Assembly: GCF_027257845.1 (NCBI RefSeq)
Contig: NZ_JAPVOT010000003.1
Coordinates: 248,001-312,000, forward strand
Direction of reading: 5' to 3'
Source of the DNA: Alteromonas sp. BMJM2
GTDB taxonomy: Bacteria > Pseudomonadota > Gammaproteobacteria > Enterobacterales > Alteromonadaceae
DNA length: 64,000 nt
Position numbers and translations under genes: made by a program. Of the stretch, positions 53,697 to 62,024 are shown piece after piece. The notes below the pieces were generated by a model. That model did not search any database and was not told the DNA's origin. It saw nothing but the letters and a program-made list of their open reading frames with translations. Each line of letters begins with the position of its first letter. The first letter of the stretch is position 1.

Positions 53697-56237
53697 TTAG
53701 AAATAGCCCTGTATGCCAACGGTCAAGTTTCGACCTGGACGAGGTGCTATATCTTTTAAAAATGAGGTATGAACACGGGCTTCGGTATCCGTTAAGTTTT
53801 CGCCGCGGAAAAAGAGAGAGGTATCTTGATCGAAAATGGCTAAATCGTAGGTCACGTGTAGATCTACCAGCGTGTAGCCGTCGGTATCCGTCTCGAAATC
53901 GGCGATACGGTCTTGAGATTGGAAGCGTGTAATATCAAGATGCGCACTAAGCGCTTCATTTTCATAGCTAAGCTGCGTGCCAAAACGAAGGGGTGGCGTT
54001 CTTGGCAAATCCCCGCCATTTTCCAAGCGTGCTCGCACAAAATCACCAAATGCAGATGCTTTAAATGAATCGGTTACCTGCCAAGCTATTTGCGCCTCAA
54101 AACCATGTAAGATCACGTCATCAGTTTGAAATAGGAACACGGGCAGTTCGCCAGAATGGTCATCTTCTGACTCTGAAGCATGCATCTCGTGAGCGTGCCC
54201 CTCATGTTCATCTGTGTGGTCGTGGTTATGGCCATCGTCGGCAAACAAACCTGTATTAATTTGATAGTAATAGTTATCAATCTGGTTATAGAAGAGGTTG
54301 GCAATAAAGCTGACATCGCCTTGGGTTTTTCTGAATGTCAGATCAATATTGTTTGCGGTTTCCAAATCAATAACGTCGTCGGTCAGGGTAATTTCCGACT
54401 CGCCATTATGCTGTTCAAGTGCAAAGAGGGCACCCACTTCATACGTTCGCGTACCGATATGCGGGCCAAAGGACAACAATTCAGACGCAGAAGGTGCACG
54501 CTGAGAACGAGAAACCGAAAGGCCTACATTATATCCAGGCGTAAAGTCCCATACGATACCGGCTGATAAACTCATGGGAGTAAACTCATGATCGGCATAA
54601 AAAGCACGGGTTATGTCGGCGTCGCTGTGTCCATGGTCGTCATGGTCGTGAGCATCATGGTCATGATCGTGGCTGTCTTCATCACCGCTATGGTCATCAT
54701 GTCCATGAGCGTCAATGGTGGGAAGTAATACTTGGTCAGCATTTAACGTAACCCGTTCAATACGCCCACCAAATTGCAGCAGTACATCACCAAAATGGCG
54801 TTCTTCTAGTAACGACAGTGCTAGCATTTCTGTTTCTGATGGCGGCGTGAAAGCTTCACTTCCCTGCGCCTCTACATCACTTGCCTTGTAATGAATGCTA
54901 AGGCCACCGTTGAAACCTGCAAAAGTTTGATGCATTAAATCTAGGCGTAGCTCGTAGGTTTCATTTTTAAACGTTGTACCGGCTATGCCCGCTTCAATTT
55001 CTGCGTGTTCATAATCGGTATACCCAGCGCGCATGTTCACCTTACTGAGAATTGAGTCTTCGAACGTAAGCTCGCTCAATAATTGAATTTTGGTTTGTTC
55101 TAAATCAGCAAACACGTCGCCATGCTCAGACTCGCCGCCATGGTCGTGCTCGTCGTCATGATTGTGCTCGTCGTCGTGATCATCATGTTCTTCTTCACCA
55201 TGACTATGACCGGGAATACCGTATTCACGATTAAACTTTTCAACCGATATACCAACATATCCGTTGTCTAACAAATAACTTGTACCCAATGTGAAGCCTG
55301 AAGACTCTTCGGAACTGTTGGCAACGGTATTCGCGCTGTCGTGTTCTTCGTCATGATCTTCATCATGGTCGTCATGCTCTAATTCTGGATTGACTGGTAC
55401 TTCATAATCATTGGCATCTCTGAAGAAGCCATCGGCATAAAACGCCACATTACCAGTGCCTGTGGTGGCGTTGAAACTGGCTAAGTTTTGATCGTCAACG
55501 CTGCTATGCTGCACTAACCACTCGCCTTGAGTGTCGGTGCTAGTTGGAACGCGTTTGTCTACTACATTGACCACACCGCCAATGGCACCACTGCCATAGA
55601 ACAGCGTTGCTGGACCACGCAGCACCTCAATTTGCTGAGCCGTTGATGCCTCTGAAGCAACAGAGTGGTCTGGGCCAACCCGTGATACATCACTTACATC
55701 TAACCCATTTTGCGCAATTAAGACACGGGGGCCACTGAGGCCTCGAATAATCGGAGTACTCGCTACTTTTGCGTGAAAATTAGTGTGAACTCCTGGTAGT
55801 TGCTCTAGCGTGTCTCCTAGCGTTGCAGCTTGCTCTCTACGAAGCGAATCTCCGCCTAAAACATTTACCGGTATTGCCGACTCCATAGACGATAAATGGA
55901 TGGGCGAAGCATACACGTCGATAACTTCAATAGGGCTTCGCTCAAGGACAAACGATACCTCAGTACTGTCGTCGCTGCTTACTGTTATGTCTTTGTGGAG
56001 GTGAGCGTAATCAGATGCTCGAATATGTAATTCTTTTACGCCTTTGCTCGCATCTTCGATGACAAACTTGCCATTTTCATCGGTGGTCACTTCTAAACCA
56101 GAACCTTCTAATTCGATAAGCGCTCCAGCTACGGGCAAACCTTTTTTGTTAGTCACTTGACCTTGAATAGTTTGAGCAGTAGCTGTCGCGCACAGACTTG
56201 AACAGACTATCAAAGCAACCTTGGATAACTTTCTCAT
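53697..56237 (-). CDS. His-rich ZnuD-like TonB-dependent zinc receptor
   Basis: 846 aa. Signal peptide (1-21), a carboxypeptidase-regulatory-like domain (25-95: IQGQVTNKKGLPVAGALIELEG), plug (125-250: LGDTLEQLPGVHTNFHAKVASTPIIRGLSGPRVLI), then barrel ending LTVGIQGYF. Four His/Asp/Glu-rich loops occur around residues 283-300, 342-372, 507-536 and 666-704, such as HDDHDDEHNHDDEHDHG. ZnuD in Neisseria and Acinetobacter has similar loops. A Zur-like palindrome lies 19-41 bases upstream. Strong case for zinc import across the outer membrane under Zur control. Confidence 0.88.
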   Translation of the reverse strand: MRKLSKVALIVCSSLCATATAQTIQGQVTNKKGLPVAGALIELEGSGLEVTTDENGKFVIEDASKGVKELHIRASDYAHLHKDITVSSDDSTEVSFVLERSPIEVIDVYASPIHLSSMESAIPVNVLGGDSLRREQAATLGDTLEQLPGVHTNFHAKVASTPIIRGLSGPRVLIAQNGLDVSDVSRVGPDHSVASEASTAQQIEVLRGPATLFYGSGAIGGVVNVVDKRVPTSTDTQGEWLVQHSSVDDQNLASFNATTGTGNVAFYADGFFRDANDYEVPVNPELEHDDHDEDHDEEHDSANTVANSSEESSGFTLGTSYLLDNGYVGISVEKFNREYGIPGHSHGEEEHDDHDDEHNHDDEHDHGGESEHGDVFADLEQTKIQLLSELTFEDSILSKVNMRAGYTDYEHAEIEAGIAGTTFKNETYELRLDLMHQTFAGFNGGLSIHYKASDVEAQGSEAFTPPSETEMLALSLLEERHFGDVLLQFGGRIERVTLNADQVLLPTIDAHGHDDHSGDEDSHDHDHDAHDHDDHGHSDADITRAFYADHEFTPMSLSAGIVWDFTPGYNVGLSVSRSQRAPSASELLSFGPHIGTRTYEVGALFALEQHNGESEITLTDDVIDLETANNIDLTFRKTQGDVSFIANLFYNQIDNYYYQINTGLFADDGHNHDHTDEHEGHAHEMHASESEDDHSGELPVFLFQTDDVILHGFEAQIAWQVTDSFKASAFGDFVRARLENGGDLPRTPPLRFGTQLSYENEALSAHLDITRFQSQDRIADFETDTDGYTLVDLHVTYDLAIFDQDTSLFFRGENLTDTEARVHTSFLKDIAPRPGRNLTVGIQGYF

Positions 56238-56255
56238 CCACTCCCTCTCTGAGTT

Positions 56256-56278
56256 GATATGTTATACTATAACACTTG
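56256..56278. promoter_or_regulatory. Zur box 1 (receptor side)
   Basis: Core GTTATACTATAAC within a 23-bp palindrome running from GATAT to ACTTG. Matches the gammaproteobacterial Zur consensus (GTTATA-W-TATAAC). Located 19-41 bases before the zinc receptor ATG. Confidence 0.8.
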
Positions 56279-56288
56279 TTAATTTTCA

Positions 56289-56312
56289 GTAATGTTATAT
56301 TATATCAATTAC
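56289..56312. promoter_or_regulatory. Zur box 2 (zrgA side)
   Basis: GTAATGTTATATTATATCAA followed by TTAC: core TGTTATATTATATCA. Imperfect palindrome centred about 33 bases from Zur box 1 and 44-67 bases upstream of the zrgA ATG. Together the two boxes serve the divergent promoters. Confidence 0.7.
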
Positions 56313-56355
56313 ATCGGCAACGCCTTATTCACAAAAACCACCTTGCGAGGTAACG

Positions 56356-56955
56356 ATGATCTTTAAGCGCCTTTATTTACTGTTGTTCATCTGTGCTTCC
56401 GGACAATCTTTAGCAAATGTCCACGTTCACGGAGCAGGTTCGCTGTTTATCGCTCAGGATAACAATGTGTGGCTTTTTCACTACGAGCTTCCCGCAGCGG
56501 ATGTTTTCGGGTTCGAGCATCAACCTGAAAACGATAAGCAGCGCGACATCGTCCTATCTCGTAAGCACTTGCTTAATGATGCAAAGCACTTAATACAAGT
56601 ACCAGCGGGTTGCAGTATTCAAGCTCATGATGTGAACTTTCCGTTTGATGATGAAGGTCACAATGACCATAGCGCAGGTCACGACAGCCATCATAACTCA
56701 TCAAATGAGCACGGCGAAGCACATGAGCACGGCGAGGCCCATGAGCACAGCGAAGCTCACGAGGAAAAAAAGGCGCCAGAGCACAACGATGTTGAAATAG
56801 CAGTAACGCTTAAGTGCAAACCGGATATTTCAAATATCACGCTGACTCTGTTTGATCATATTCCTAGCATAAACAGTCTTAACGTTGTCTGGGCTACTAA
56901 TGTAGGGCAAGGCAGTCAAACTGCGACCATAAAAACGGCGACAGTGAGGATATGA
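56356..56955 (+). CDS. zrgA: DUF2796/ZrgA-like periplasmic zinc-binding protein
   Basis: 199 aa with a signal peptide (residues 1-21). N-terminal HVHGAGSLFIAQ and the central His/Glu-rich stretch (residues 99-147: GHNDHSAGHDSHH ... three HGEAHE-type repeats) flank a DUF2796 fold. ZrgA is part of a Vibrio zinc uptake system, and this protein has the same size and layout. A Zur box precedes it. Its stop overlaps the zur gene. Likely binds Zn in the periplasm and passes it to an inner-membrane transporter. Confidence 0.85.
   Translation: MIFKRLYLLLFICASGQSLANVHVHGAGSLFIAQDNNVWLFHYELPAADVFGFEHQPENDKQRDIVLSRKHLLNDAKHLIQVPAGCSIQAHDVNFPFDDEGHNDHSAGHDSHHNSSNEHGEAHEHGEAHEHSEAHEEKKAPEHNDVEIAVTLKCKPDISNITLTLFDHIPSINSLNVVWATNVGQGSQTATIKTATVRI
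56707..56760 (+). repeat. Three 18-bp tandem repeats inside zrgA
   Basis: Imperfect 18-bp units beginning at 56707, 56725 and 56743 (first unit GAGCACGGCGAAGCACAT), each encoding EHGEAH or EHSEAH. Expansion or contraction would change the number of metal-binding His residues without shifting the frame. Confidence 0.8.
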
Positions 56956-57440
56956 TGACAGTAGCCAAGCGCACGCCAAAATATGTGGCGAAAGCCAGAA
57001 GCTTGATTGAAAGTAGCGCAAATAAACCCACGGTTAAACGGTGCAATGTCCTTGCCGTTCTGCTGTCAACAACAAAGCCGTTATCAGCTTATGAACTCAC
57101 TGATCGGTATAACAAACGATATACCGAGAGCATTATTGCAGCCTCTGTTTACCGTATTCTTGATTGGTTGACGCAAGCGGGTGTTGCGTATCGATTAAAT
57201 ATTCTGAATAAATTTATTGCTTGTCAGCAGAGGCCAAGCACGCAGCAACTCTCTATTTTTATCGTGTGCAAAAACTGTCAAAAAACGATTCAAAAGCGCG
57301 CACCAAACACGCTGGTACACCCTATTTATGAACGAGTATCGGAGGCGAATTACTGCGATATTTTGCCACATATCGAGCTAACAGGGGTGTGCGAGCAATG
57401 CGCGCACATTTCACATCAAAAGGAGAACGTCATTGAATAA
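56952..57440 (+). CDS. zur: Zur, Fur-family zinc uptake regulator
   Basis: 162 aa. Winged-helix part with LSAYELTDRYNKRYTESIIAASVYRILDWLTQAGVAY (residues 42-78). C-terminal dimerisation domain with two CxxC pairs (CKNCQ at 107-111, CEQC near 151-154) that bind the structural zinc. Zur represses zinc uptake genes when zinc is plentiful; three Zur-like palindromes in this island are plausible targets. The ATG overlaps the zrgA stop, so it is autoregulated through Zur box 2. Confidence 0.9.
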   Translation: MMTVAKRTPKYVAKARSLIESSANKPTVKRCNVLAVLLSTTKPLSAYELTDRYNKRYTESIIAASVYRILDWLTQAGVAYRLNILNKFIACQQRPSTQQLSIFIVCKNCQKTIQKRAPNTLVHPIYERVSEANYCDILPHIELTGVCEQCAHISHQKENVIE

Positions 57441-57834
57441 TGCTGCAATCAAATTAGCAGATAAGTCAGCGGTTACCATTTCAGGGTTGTGCCTTTTGCA
57501 CTGCCTGCTGCCACCGTTATTGGCAATATTTACACCCTATCTAACAGGACTTGCATTGTTTGAAGACGAAGCCTTACACGTGTGGCTATTAGTGTGTGTT
57601 ACTCCCATTAGTTTAATCGCGATTTTTTGGGGGTTTACTAAACACAGGCGTCTTAACACCCTACTGTTCGCCGTTTCTGGGCTGGCACTTTTGCTTGTGG
57701 CAGCGACTGTAGGCCATGACCACTTTGGGCACGAGGGCGAGATTGCAATGACAGTGCTTGGTTCTATTTTATTGGTGGTAGGTCATTTGTTTAATCTGAA
57801 GCACCATAAAGCCGTTGAAGTCTCACAATCGTAA
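57433..57834 (+). CDS. MerC-domain membrane protein 1
   Basis: 133 aa with four predicted membrane helices. Starts at TTG, AGGAG 8 bases upstream, overlapping the zur stop. SGLCLLHCLLPPLLAIFTPYL (residues 19-39) has the CxxHC metal-binding pattern of MerC-like proteins, and VGHDHFGHEGE offers further His. The zur-linked location suggests a zinc rather than mercury role, either uptake or sensing. Same family as the next gene (tandem pair). Confidence 0.8.
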   Translation: MNNAAIKLADKSAVTISGLCLLHCLLPPLLAIFTPYLTGLALFEDEALHVWLLVCVTPISLIAIFWGFTKHRRLNTLLFAVSGLALLLVAATVGHDHFGHEGEIAMTVLGSILLVVGHLFNLKHHKAVEVSQS

Positions 57835-57855
57835 TACTCTGCCTTGGAGAATATA

Positions 57856-58251
57856 ATGAAGTTACAAGTCGTTGGAGACAAACTGGCCATTGGACTATCG
57901 GCAATTTGCGTAGTGCATTGCCTGGTGCTCCCTGTATTTTTAACGCTATTTCCATCAGTACTCTTTACGTTCTTTTCAGATGAGCAATTTCATCAGGCTA
58001 TTTTGTATTTCATTTTGCCACCTAGCATCCTTGTACTTGGTCTTGGCTTTCGCCATCATCGAAACATACCAGTGCTTTTCACGGGCATTGTCGGGCTATT
58101 TATTTTGGTGTCTACGGCGACTTTAGGTCACGATTTGCTGGGGGAATGGGGAGAGATTAGTCTTACTGTATTAGGTTCGTCAGTGATTGCCGCTGCTCAC
58201 TTTTTTAATGCAAAGCTACGACATTTACCGTCTGAAACAAAAAAACGGTGA
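57856..58251 (+). CDS. MerC-domain membrane protein 2
   Basis: 131 aa from the ATG at 57856 with GGAG upstream; four membrane helices. AICVVHCLVLPVFLTLFP (residues 17-34) matches the CxxHC helix of the upstream protein, and the ATLGHDLLGEWGEISLTVLGS segment is nearly parallel to its ATVGHDHFGHEGEIAMTVLGS, showing that the two are tandem duplicates. Likely a heteromeric or redundant metal permease. Ends the zrgA-zur operon; convergent with a DUF3299 gene 37 bases on. Confidence 0.8.
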   Translation: MKLQVVGDKLAIGLSAICVVHCLVLPVFLTLFPSVLFTFFSDEQFHQAILYFILPPSILVLGLGFRHHRNIPVLFTGIVGLFILVSTATLGHDLLGEWGEISLTVLGSSVIAAAHFFNAKLRHLPSETKKR

Positions 58252-58288
58252 ACAGTACAGTCTCAAAAAAATGTCTTCTGTCCTACTA

Positions 58289-58960
58289 TTAACGCGAATG
58301 ACTTCTAAACGTATCGGATTGGCCGGTAAACGTGCTTATCGACGCTGTGTTTAGCACATAAGCCGACGTGCCGGCTACATCTTCATACAATGCGGTGGTT
58401 AATTTACCTTTAAGCGTGTAAGCCTGATTGATGTCAAAGGTATTAAACCCGGGCTCAAGCTGAACATAAATCATTTGATTTGGTGGCGGCGGCGGATAAT
58501 GTATGCAAGCACCAAAATAAGGGACTACGAATAATCGCTTTACGTCTTTGTTTGGGTAAAAGTCGATAGGCACTAGAAAGCCAGAAATGGATATGTGCTG
58601 CCCTGCTAACTCTTCAACCGTGTTCATCGACACTAATGCCTGTCGATACTGCGGATCGCTAGCCGACTCTATTGAATTAAGTAGTTGAGCCGTTATGTCA
58701 TTTACCGTTTTTGCTTCCTTCACCTGATATTTTTCTAGCAATTTTTTCTCTTGTTCTGGAAGCAGCACTTCCCACGGTGTCAGGGAGAAATGAATGTCTT
58801 CCTCATACCAATCAACAGCGTTTTTGTACACAACATCAGAGGGCGTCACCAGTGCAATGACACGTTTATAGTGTGTGGCAACCAAATGCCCGCCGAGTAG
58901 CCCAGCAGTAATGACGAACAGCCACAGAAAAAGACGAGAATAGTTAAAAGAGGATGGCAT
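58289..58960 (-). CDS. DUF3299 protein 2
   Basis: About 223 aa from the ATG at 58960. N-terminal membrane anchor or signal (LFLWLFVITAGLLGGHLVA) then the DUF3299 signature SGFLVPID, LFVVPYFGACIHYPPPPPNQMIYV near residues 155-180. Members are periplasmic, function unclear; in Vibrio and other marine gammas they occur with zinc-regulated transporters. Third gene of a minus-strand set that starts near Zur box 3. Cys-Ile-His in the motif might bind metal. Confidence 0.8.
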   Translation of the reverse strand: MPSSFNYSRLFLWLFVITAGLLGGHLVATHYKRVIALVTPSDVVYKNAVDWYEEDIHFSLTPWEVLLPEQEKKLLEKYQVKEAKTVNDITAQLLNSIESASDPQYRQALVSMNTVEELAGQHISISGFLVPIDFYPNKDVKRLFVVPYFGACIHYPPPPPNQMIYVQLEPGFNTFDINQAYTLKGKLTTALYEDVAGTSAYVLNTASISTFTGQSDTFRSHSR

Positions 58961-58975
58961 TACCGACTTCAATGG

Positions 58976-59413
58976 TTAATTGGCGTTAATCACTATGTTT
59001 TGCTGAGCAAAATAGGGATAACCTTCCTCGTTAGCAGAGACGTTTACCGCAATGGTATGCTCCCCCATCTCGGCGGCATTGAACTCTAACGATATGTTGC
59101 CGCGAAGACGGTCAAGAGTCACCGAACTGGGGCTTACAATATTAATCCCCTCGCTTGCAACAAATTCAACAATAACGCTACGAAAACGCAGTGGGGCAGT
59201 GTATTGAATATCGAGGGTAGTTTGATCCCCCTGATTAACCTCCCTTTTTTCATCAAGGGTAAGGACAAGCATTTCCTCACTATCACTACTGTATACGCTG
59301 TTAGAAAAATTCATATGGCCATAAAGCCCAAACCCAGGTTGACCGTGCAAGTCGCAAGCAAGTGCAGACACAGAAAACAAACAAACCATGGTAAATAGTA
59401 TATGTTTCATCAT
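58976..59413 (-). CDS. Secreted protein, Ig-like, of unknown function
   Basis: 145 aa with a signal peptide cleaved around ALAC (residue 19). The mature N-terminus ACDLHGQPGFGLYGHMNF has Cys and two His that could bind metal. The rest has beta-strand alternation like an Ig-fold (RFRSVIVEFVASEGINIVSP; GNISLEFNAAEMGEHTIAVNVSANEEG). Placed between the two DUF3299 genes (3-base and 8-base gaps), so co-expressed with them. I do not recognise the family. Confidence 0.7.
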   Translation of the reverse strand: MMKHILFTMVCLFSVSALACDLHGQPGFGLYGHMNFSNSVYSSDSEEMLVLTLDEKREVNQGDQTTLDIQYTAPLRFRSVIVEFVASEGINIVSPSSVTLDRLRGNISLEFNAAEMGEHTIAVNVSANEEGYPYFAQQNIVINAN

Positions 59414-59421
59414 TGCTTTAC

Positions 59422-59985
59422 CTAATAAGGTAGATACCGAGTAAGACTGAGATCGTATACCGATGTCCCCATTTCACTCGATGTTTTCTTAATATCGATT
59501 TCCCCTTCAAACCACATTGGAATAGACAGGTCTTCAACATCTATTCCTGCTGGCCAACGACCGTGGATTATTTGATTGGGAGGCGGTGGTGGTAAATGTA
59601 AGCAAGCACCGAAATAGGGAACAATAAAAAATTCTGTCACCTGTTGTTGGGCGTTGTTTTTAAGCGGCACAATAAAACCAGGAATACGAATTTTACGACC
59701 ATCGAACTCGGTAATTACACGCTCTGATTTAAGCGCTTCATTAAAGCGTTTGGTTTTAGCGTCGTCTTGACTCTTCTCAGCCAATGTTTCCATGTTGTCA
59801 TTTTCACTGCCATCTTCGATGCCAAGTAAAAACTCAGGAGGGTCTAGCAATATTGCCAAATCATCTCTTGGTATTAAATCAGTCCACTCAATTTCTTCAA
59901 ATACATCTTCTGACGCAATCGCAGTAGATAAAAATAGGTTGGCCAGCAGGACTGATAATATAATTGCGCTAACGAAATATTTCAC
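59422..59985 (-). CDS. DUF3299 protein 1
   Basis: About 187 aa from the GTG at 59985, where the signal peptide starts (VKYFVSAIILSVLLANLFLS); the longer frame to 60057 would run through Zur box 3. DUF3299 signature: KIRIPGFIVPLKN, then FFIVPYFGACLHLPPPPPNQIIHG, parallel to the second copy at 58289. Paralogues in the same operon suggest a heterodimer or step-wise function. First gene of a minus-strand operon with the shared Zur box. Confidence 0.8.
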   Translation of the reverse strand: MKYFVSAIILSVLLANLFLSTAIASEDVFEEIEWTDLIPRDDLAILLDPPEFLLGIEDGSENDNMETLAEKSQDDAKTKRFNEALKSERVITEFDGRKIRIPGFIVPLKNNAQQQVTEFFIVPYFGACLHLPPPPPNQIIHGRWPAGIDVEDLSIPMWFEGEIDIKKTSSEMGTSVYDLSLTRYLPY

Positions 59986-60022
59986 AATTGACTGTCTTTT
60001 TGTAATCACAGCTTGAATGTTA

Positions 60023-60045
60023 AATACGTTATAACATAACATTGA
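60023..60045. promoter_or_regulatory. Zur box 3, divergent promoter
   Basis: Palindrome with core GTTATAACATAAC (Zur consensus GTTATA-W-TATAAC with one mismatch) between the divergent DUF3299 and ABC genes. It is 38-60 bases from the GTG at 59985 and 34-56 bases from the ATG at 60079, symmetrical for both. Confidence 0.65.
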
Positions 60046-60078
60046 GGATAGGTTCAATTTTCGTTTTTGATACGTTTT

Positions 60079-60795
60079 ATGCAGTTAACAACACCATCGC
60101 CCTCACCTAGCTCTTCAAATGCCGTTGATGTGGCTGATGTTGTTTACCGCTATCCATCTCGTCAATCGGCGTTTCTATGCGATCGCTGGTCTTTGCCAAA
60201 AGGCCAGCATACTTTTTTACACGGCAACTCTGGCAGTGGAAAATCGACATTGTTAAGTTTGTTATCGGGTATTGCCCAACCTCAACACGGCACGATAACG
60301 CTGAACAATACGCAGCTGAATACGCTAACGCCAAAACAGCAAGACAGCTATCGCGCTCGACATATAGGGATAGTTTTTCAACAGTTCAATCTCATTCCTT
60401 ATTTAACGGTACGACAAAACGTTGAATTAGCGTCTTACTTTGCCAAACGCTCAGTCGATATTACCGACCAACTTTTAGTGATGTTAGCGAGCTTACAGCT
60501 ACCTGAAGCTATTTTGTCAAAAACAGTGTCACAGTTAAGTGTTGGCCAACAACAGCGTGTGGCTATCATGCGCGCGTTAATTAATTCACCCCAGTTATTG
60601 TTAATTGACGAGCCCACATCAGCGCTCGACGCAAACGCACGGGACGGCTTTATGCAAATGCTGATGTCTGCTTCACAGTCCTTTGAGTCAACAATGATTT
60701 TTGTTAGTCACGACCCCTCTCTTCGACAATTTTTTAAGCACCATCTCGCCGTCACAGACATCTGTCGTTGGGGTGAAGAAGGCTTGTCATGCTAA
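60079..60795 (+). CDS. ABC transporter ATPase (MacB/LolD-type), zinc-linked
   Basis: About 238 aa from the ATG at 60079; a TTG start lies 12 bases upstream. Walker A HGNSGSGKST, Q loop FQQFNLIPYLTVRQNV, signature LSVGQQQRVAIMRAL, Walker B LLLIDEPTSALD and switch VSHD are intact. The LolD/MacB/FtsE class fits its FtsX-like permease partner, which overlaps it by 7 bases. The system is Zur-linked and resembles the ABC part of the Vibrio Zrg system; whether it imports zinc directly or acts as a mechanotransmitter is open. Confidence 0.88.
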   Translation: MQLTTPSPSPSSSNAVDVADVVYRYPSRQSAFLCDRWSLPKGQHTFLHGNSGSGKSTLLSLLSGIAQPQHGTITLNNTQLNTLTPKQQDSYRARHIGIVFQQFNLIPYLTVRQNVELASYFAKRSVDITDQLLVMLASLQLPEAILSKTVSQLSVGQQQRVAIMRALINSPQLLLIDEPTSALDANARDGFMQMLMSASQSFESTMIFVSHDPSLRQFFKHHLAVTDICRWGEEGLSC

Positions 60796-62024
60796 GAACC
60801 GTTGCGTGGCAAAGCCTCAAGAGTCGTAAAAAAACCGTAGTATTGACGTTTCTGTCTTTGCTAGTAAGCATCACAGTATTAATTGCCGTTGAGCATATCC
60901 GCTTTGAAGCTAAGCGCAGTTTTAATCGTTCAATTTCAGGCACCGATCTTATCGTTGGCGCGCCAAGCGGCGAGCTAAACTTGTTACTGTATTCAGTGTT
61001 TAGATTAGGAAGCCCTACTAATAATATTCAGCTTAGTAGTTACAACATGCTTAAAGAGCATAAAAGCATAGCCTGGACTATACCCATTTCGCTTGGCGAT
61101 TCGCATCGCGGTTTCAGAGTAATGGGAACCAGCAGCGAGTATTTTACGCATTATCGTTTTGGTGAGGAAGATTCACTTAAGTTTACACACGGTCAACCAT
61201 TTGAAAGTCTGTTCGATGTCGTTATTGGCTCTGAAGTTGCCCAATCGCTGGGTTATTCGCTAGGCGATAGCATTGTGATTTCTCATGGCATTGGTTCCAC
61301 GAGTTTTAAAAATCATGAGCACGCACCTTTTGCCATTCGCGGCATTTTAACACCAACGGGAACACCAGTTGATAAAACTGTCCATGTTAGTCTGGCCGCA
61401 ATAGAGGCTATTCACCTGCCCCCATCTCAACTTGAGCAAATTGTGGAGCAAGGGCGAACTGATCTTCTCACCCCGTCTACTATTACCGCGGTTTTAGTTG
61501 GACTAGAAAATCGATTTGCTACTTTTACACTACAGCGCCAGCTCAATAATTTTAAAGATGACCGTTTAATGGCTGTGCTACCCGGGGTAGCAATGACCCA
61601 GTTGTGGCAGCTTATGGGCAATATCGAAAACCTATTAAGAGTCACCGCCTTCCTTGTACTTCTATCATCCCTATTTGGTCTATCGACGATGTTAATTGCA
61701 TCTATGAATGAAAGACGGTTAGAAATTGCGGTGTTAAGAACGTTAGGTGCATCACCTGCAATCATTTTTCAGCTTATTGTTTATGAAGCAATTTTGATTG
61801 GTGGACTCGCATTTGGCGCAGCTTGTGCGTTGGTTTCAGTCTCTCTTGCTACTCTCTCAGACTGGCTTATTCAACATTACGGCCTGTTTTTAAGCGCCAA
61901 TATATTCTCTTTAGACGTGGCTATATTAGGTGTATGTGTTTTTGTAGCCATTGTACTTGCAGCCCTTGCCCCAGCCATTGAAGCTTACAAAAATGCCCTT
62001 AATACCCAACTTTCACCCAGTTAA
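60789..62024 (+). CDS. ABC transporter permease, FtsX/MacB-type, zinc-linked
   Basis: 411 aa. An N-terminal helix (TVVLTFLSLLVSITVLIAVEH), a MacB-PCD-like periplasmic domain (residues 45-255) and three C-terminal helices (LLRVTAFLVLLSSLFGLSTMLIAS; LIVYEAILIGGLAFGAAC; VAILGVCVFVAIVLAAL). Four helices and a large periplasmic domain define the MacB/LolCE/FtsX class. ERRLEIAVLRTLGASPAIIF is the family's coupling helix. Overlaps the ATPase by 7 bases (ATGCTAA). These permeases usually do not transport through a channel, so zinc import by this pair would be unusual. Confidence 0.88.
   Translation: MLRTVAWQSLKSRKKTVVLTFLSLLVSITVLIAVEHIRFEAKRSFNRSISGTDLIVGAPSGELNLLLYSVFRLGSPTNNIQLSSYNMLKEHKSIAWTIPISLGDSHRGFRVMGTSSEYFTHYRFGEEDSLKFTHGQPFESLFDVVIGSEVAQSLGYSLGDSIVISHGIGSTSFKNHEHAPFAIRGILTPTGTPVDKTVHVSLAAIEAIHLPPSQLEQIVEQGRTDLLTPSTITAVLVGLENRFATFTLQRQLNNFKDDRLMAVLPGVAMTQLWQLMGNIENLLRVTAFLVLLSSLFGLSTMLIASMNERRLEIAVLRTLGASPAIIFQLIVYEAILIGGLAFGAACALVSVSLATLSDWLIQHYGLFLSANIFSLDVAILGVCVFVAIVLAALAPAIEAYKNALNTQLSPS

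Noticed and set aside
54180..54566. Forward frames within the His-rich receptor gene
   Set aside because: They mirror the His/Asp codon repeats on the opposite strand; the receptor on the minus strand has signal peptide, plug and barrel motifs, so it is the real gene.
54640..54720. CAT/GTC-rich short repeats resembling a microsatellite or CRISPR-like array
   Set aside because: Units are triplet-scale, vary in sequence, and encode the His/Asp loop of the zinc receptor; no spacers or repeats of CRISPR size.
58140..58170. GGGGGAATGG near GTCTT on the plus strand, similar to the ECF motif
   Set aside because: Lies inside a MerC-domain gene, lacks the full TCGTCTT block at the correct spacing, and has no gene start downstream in the right place.
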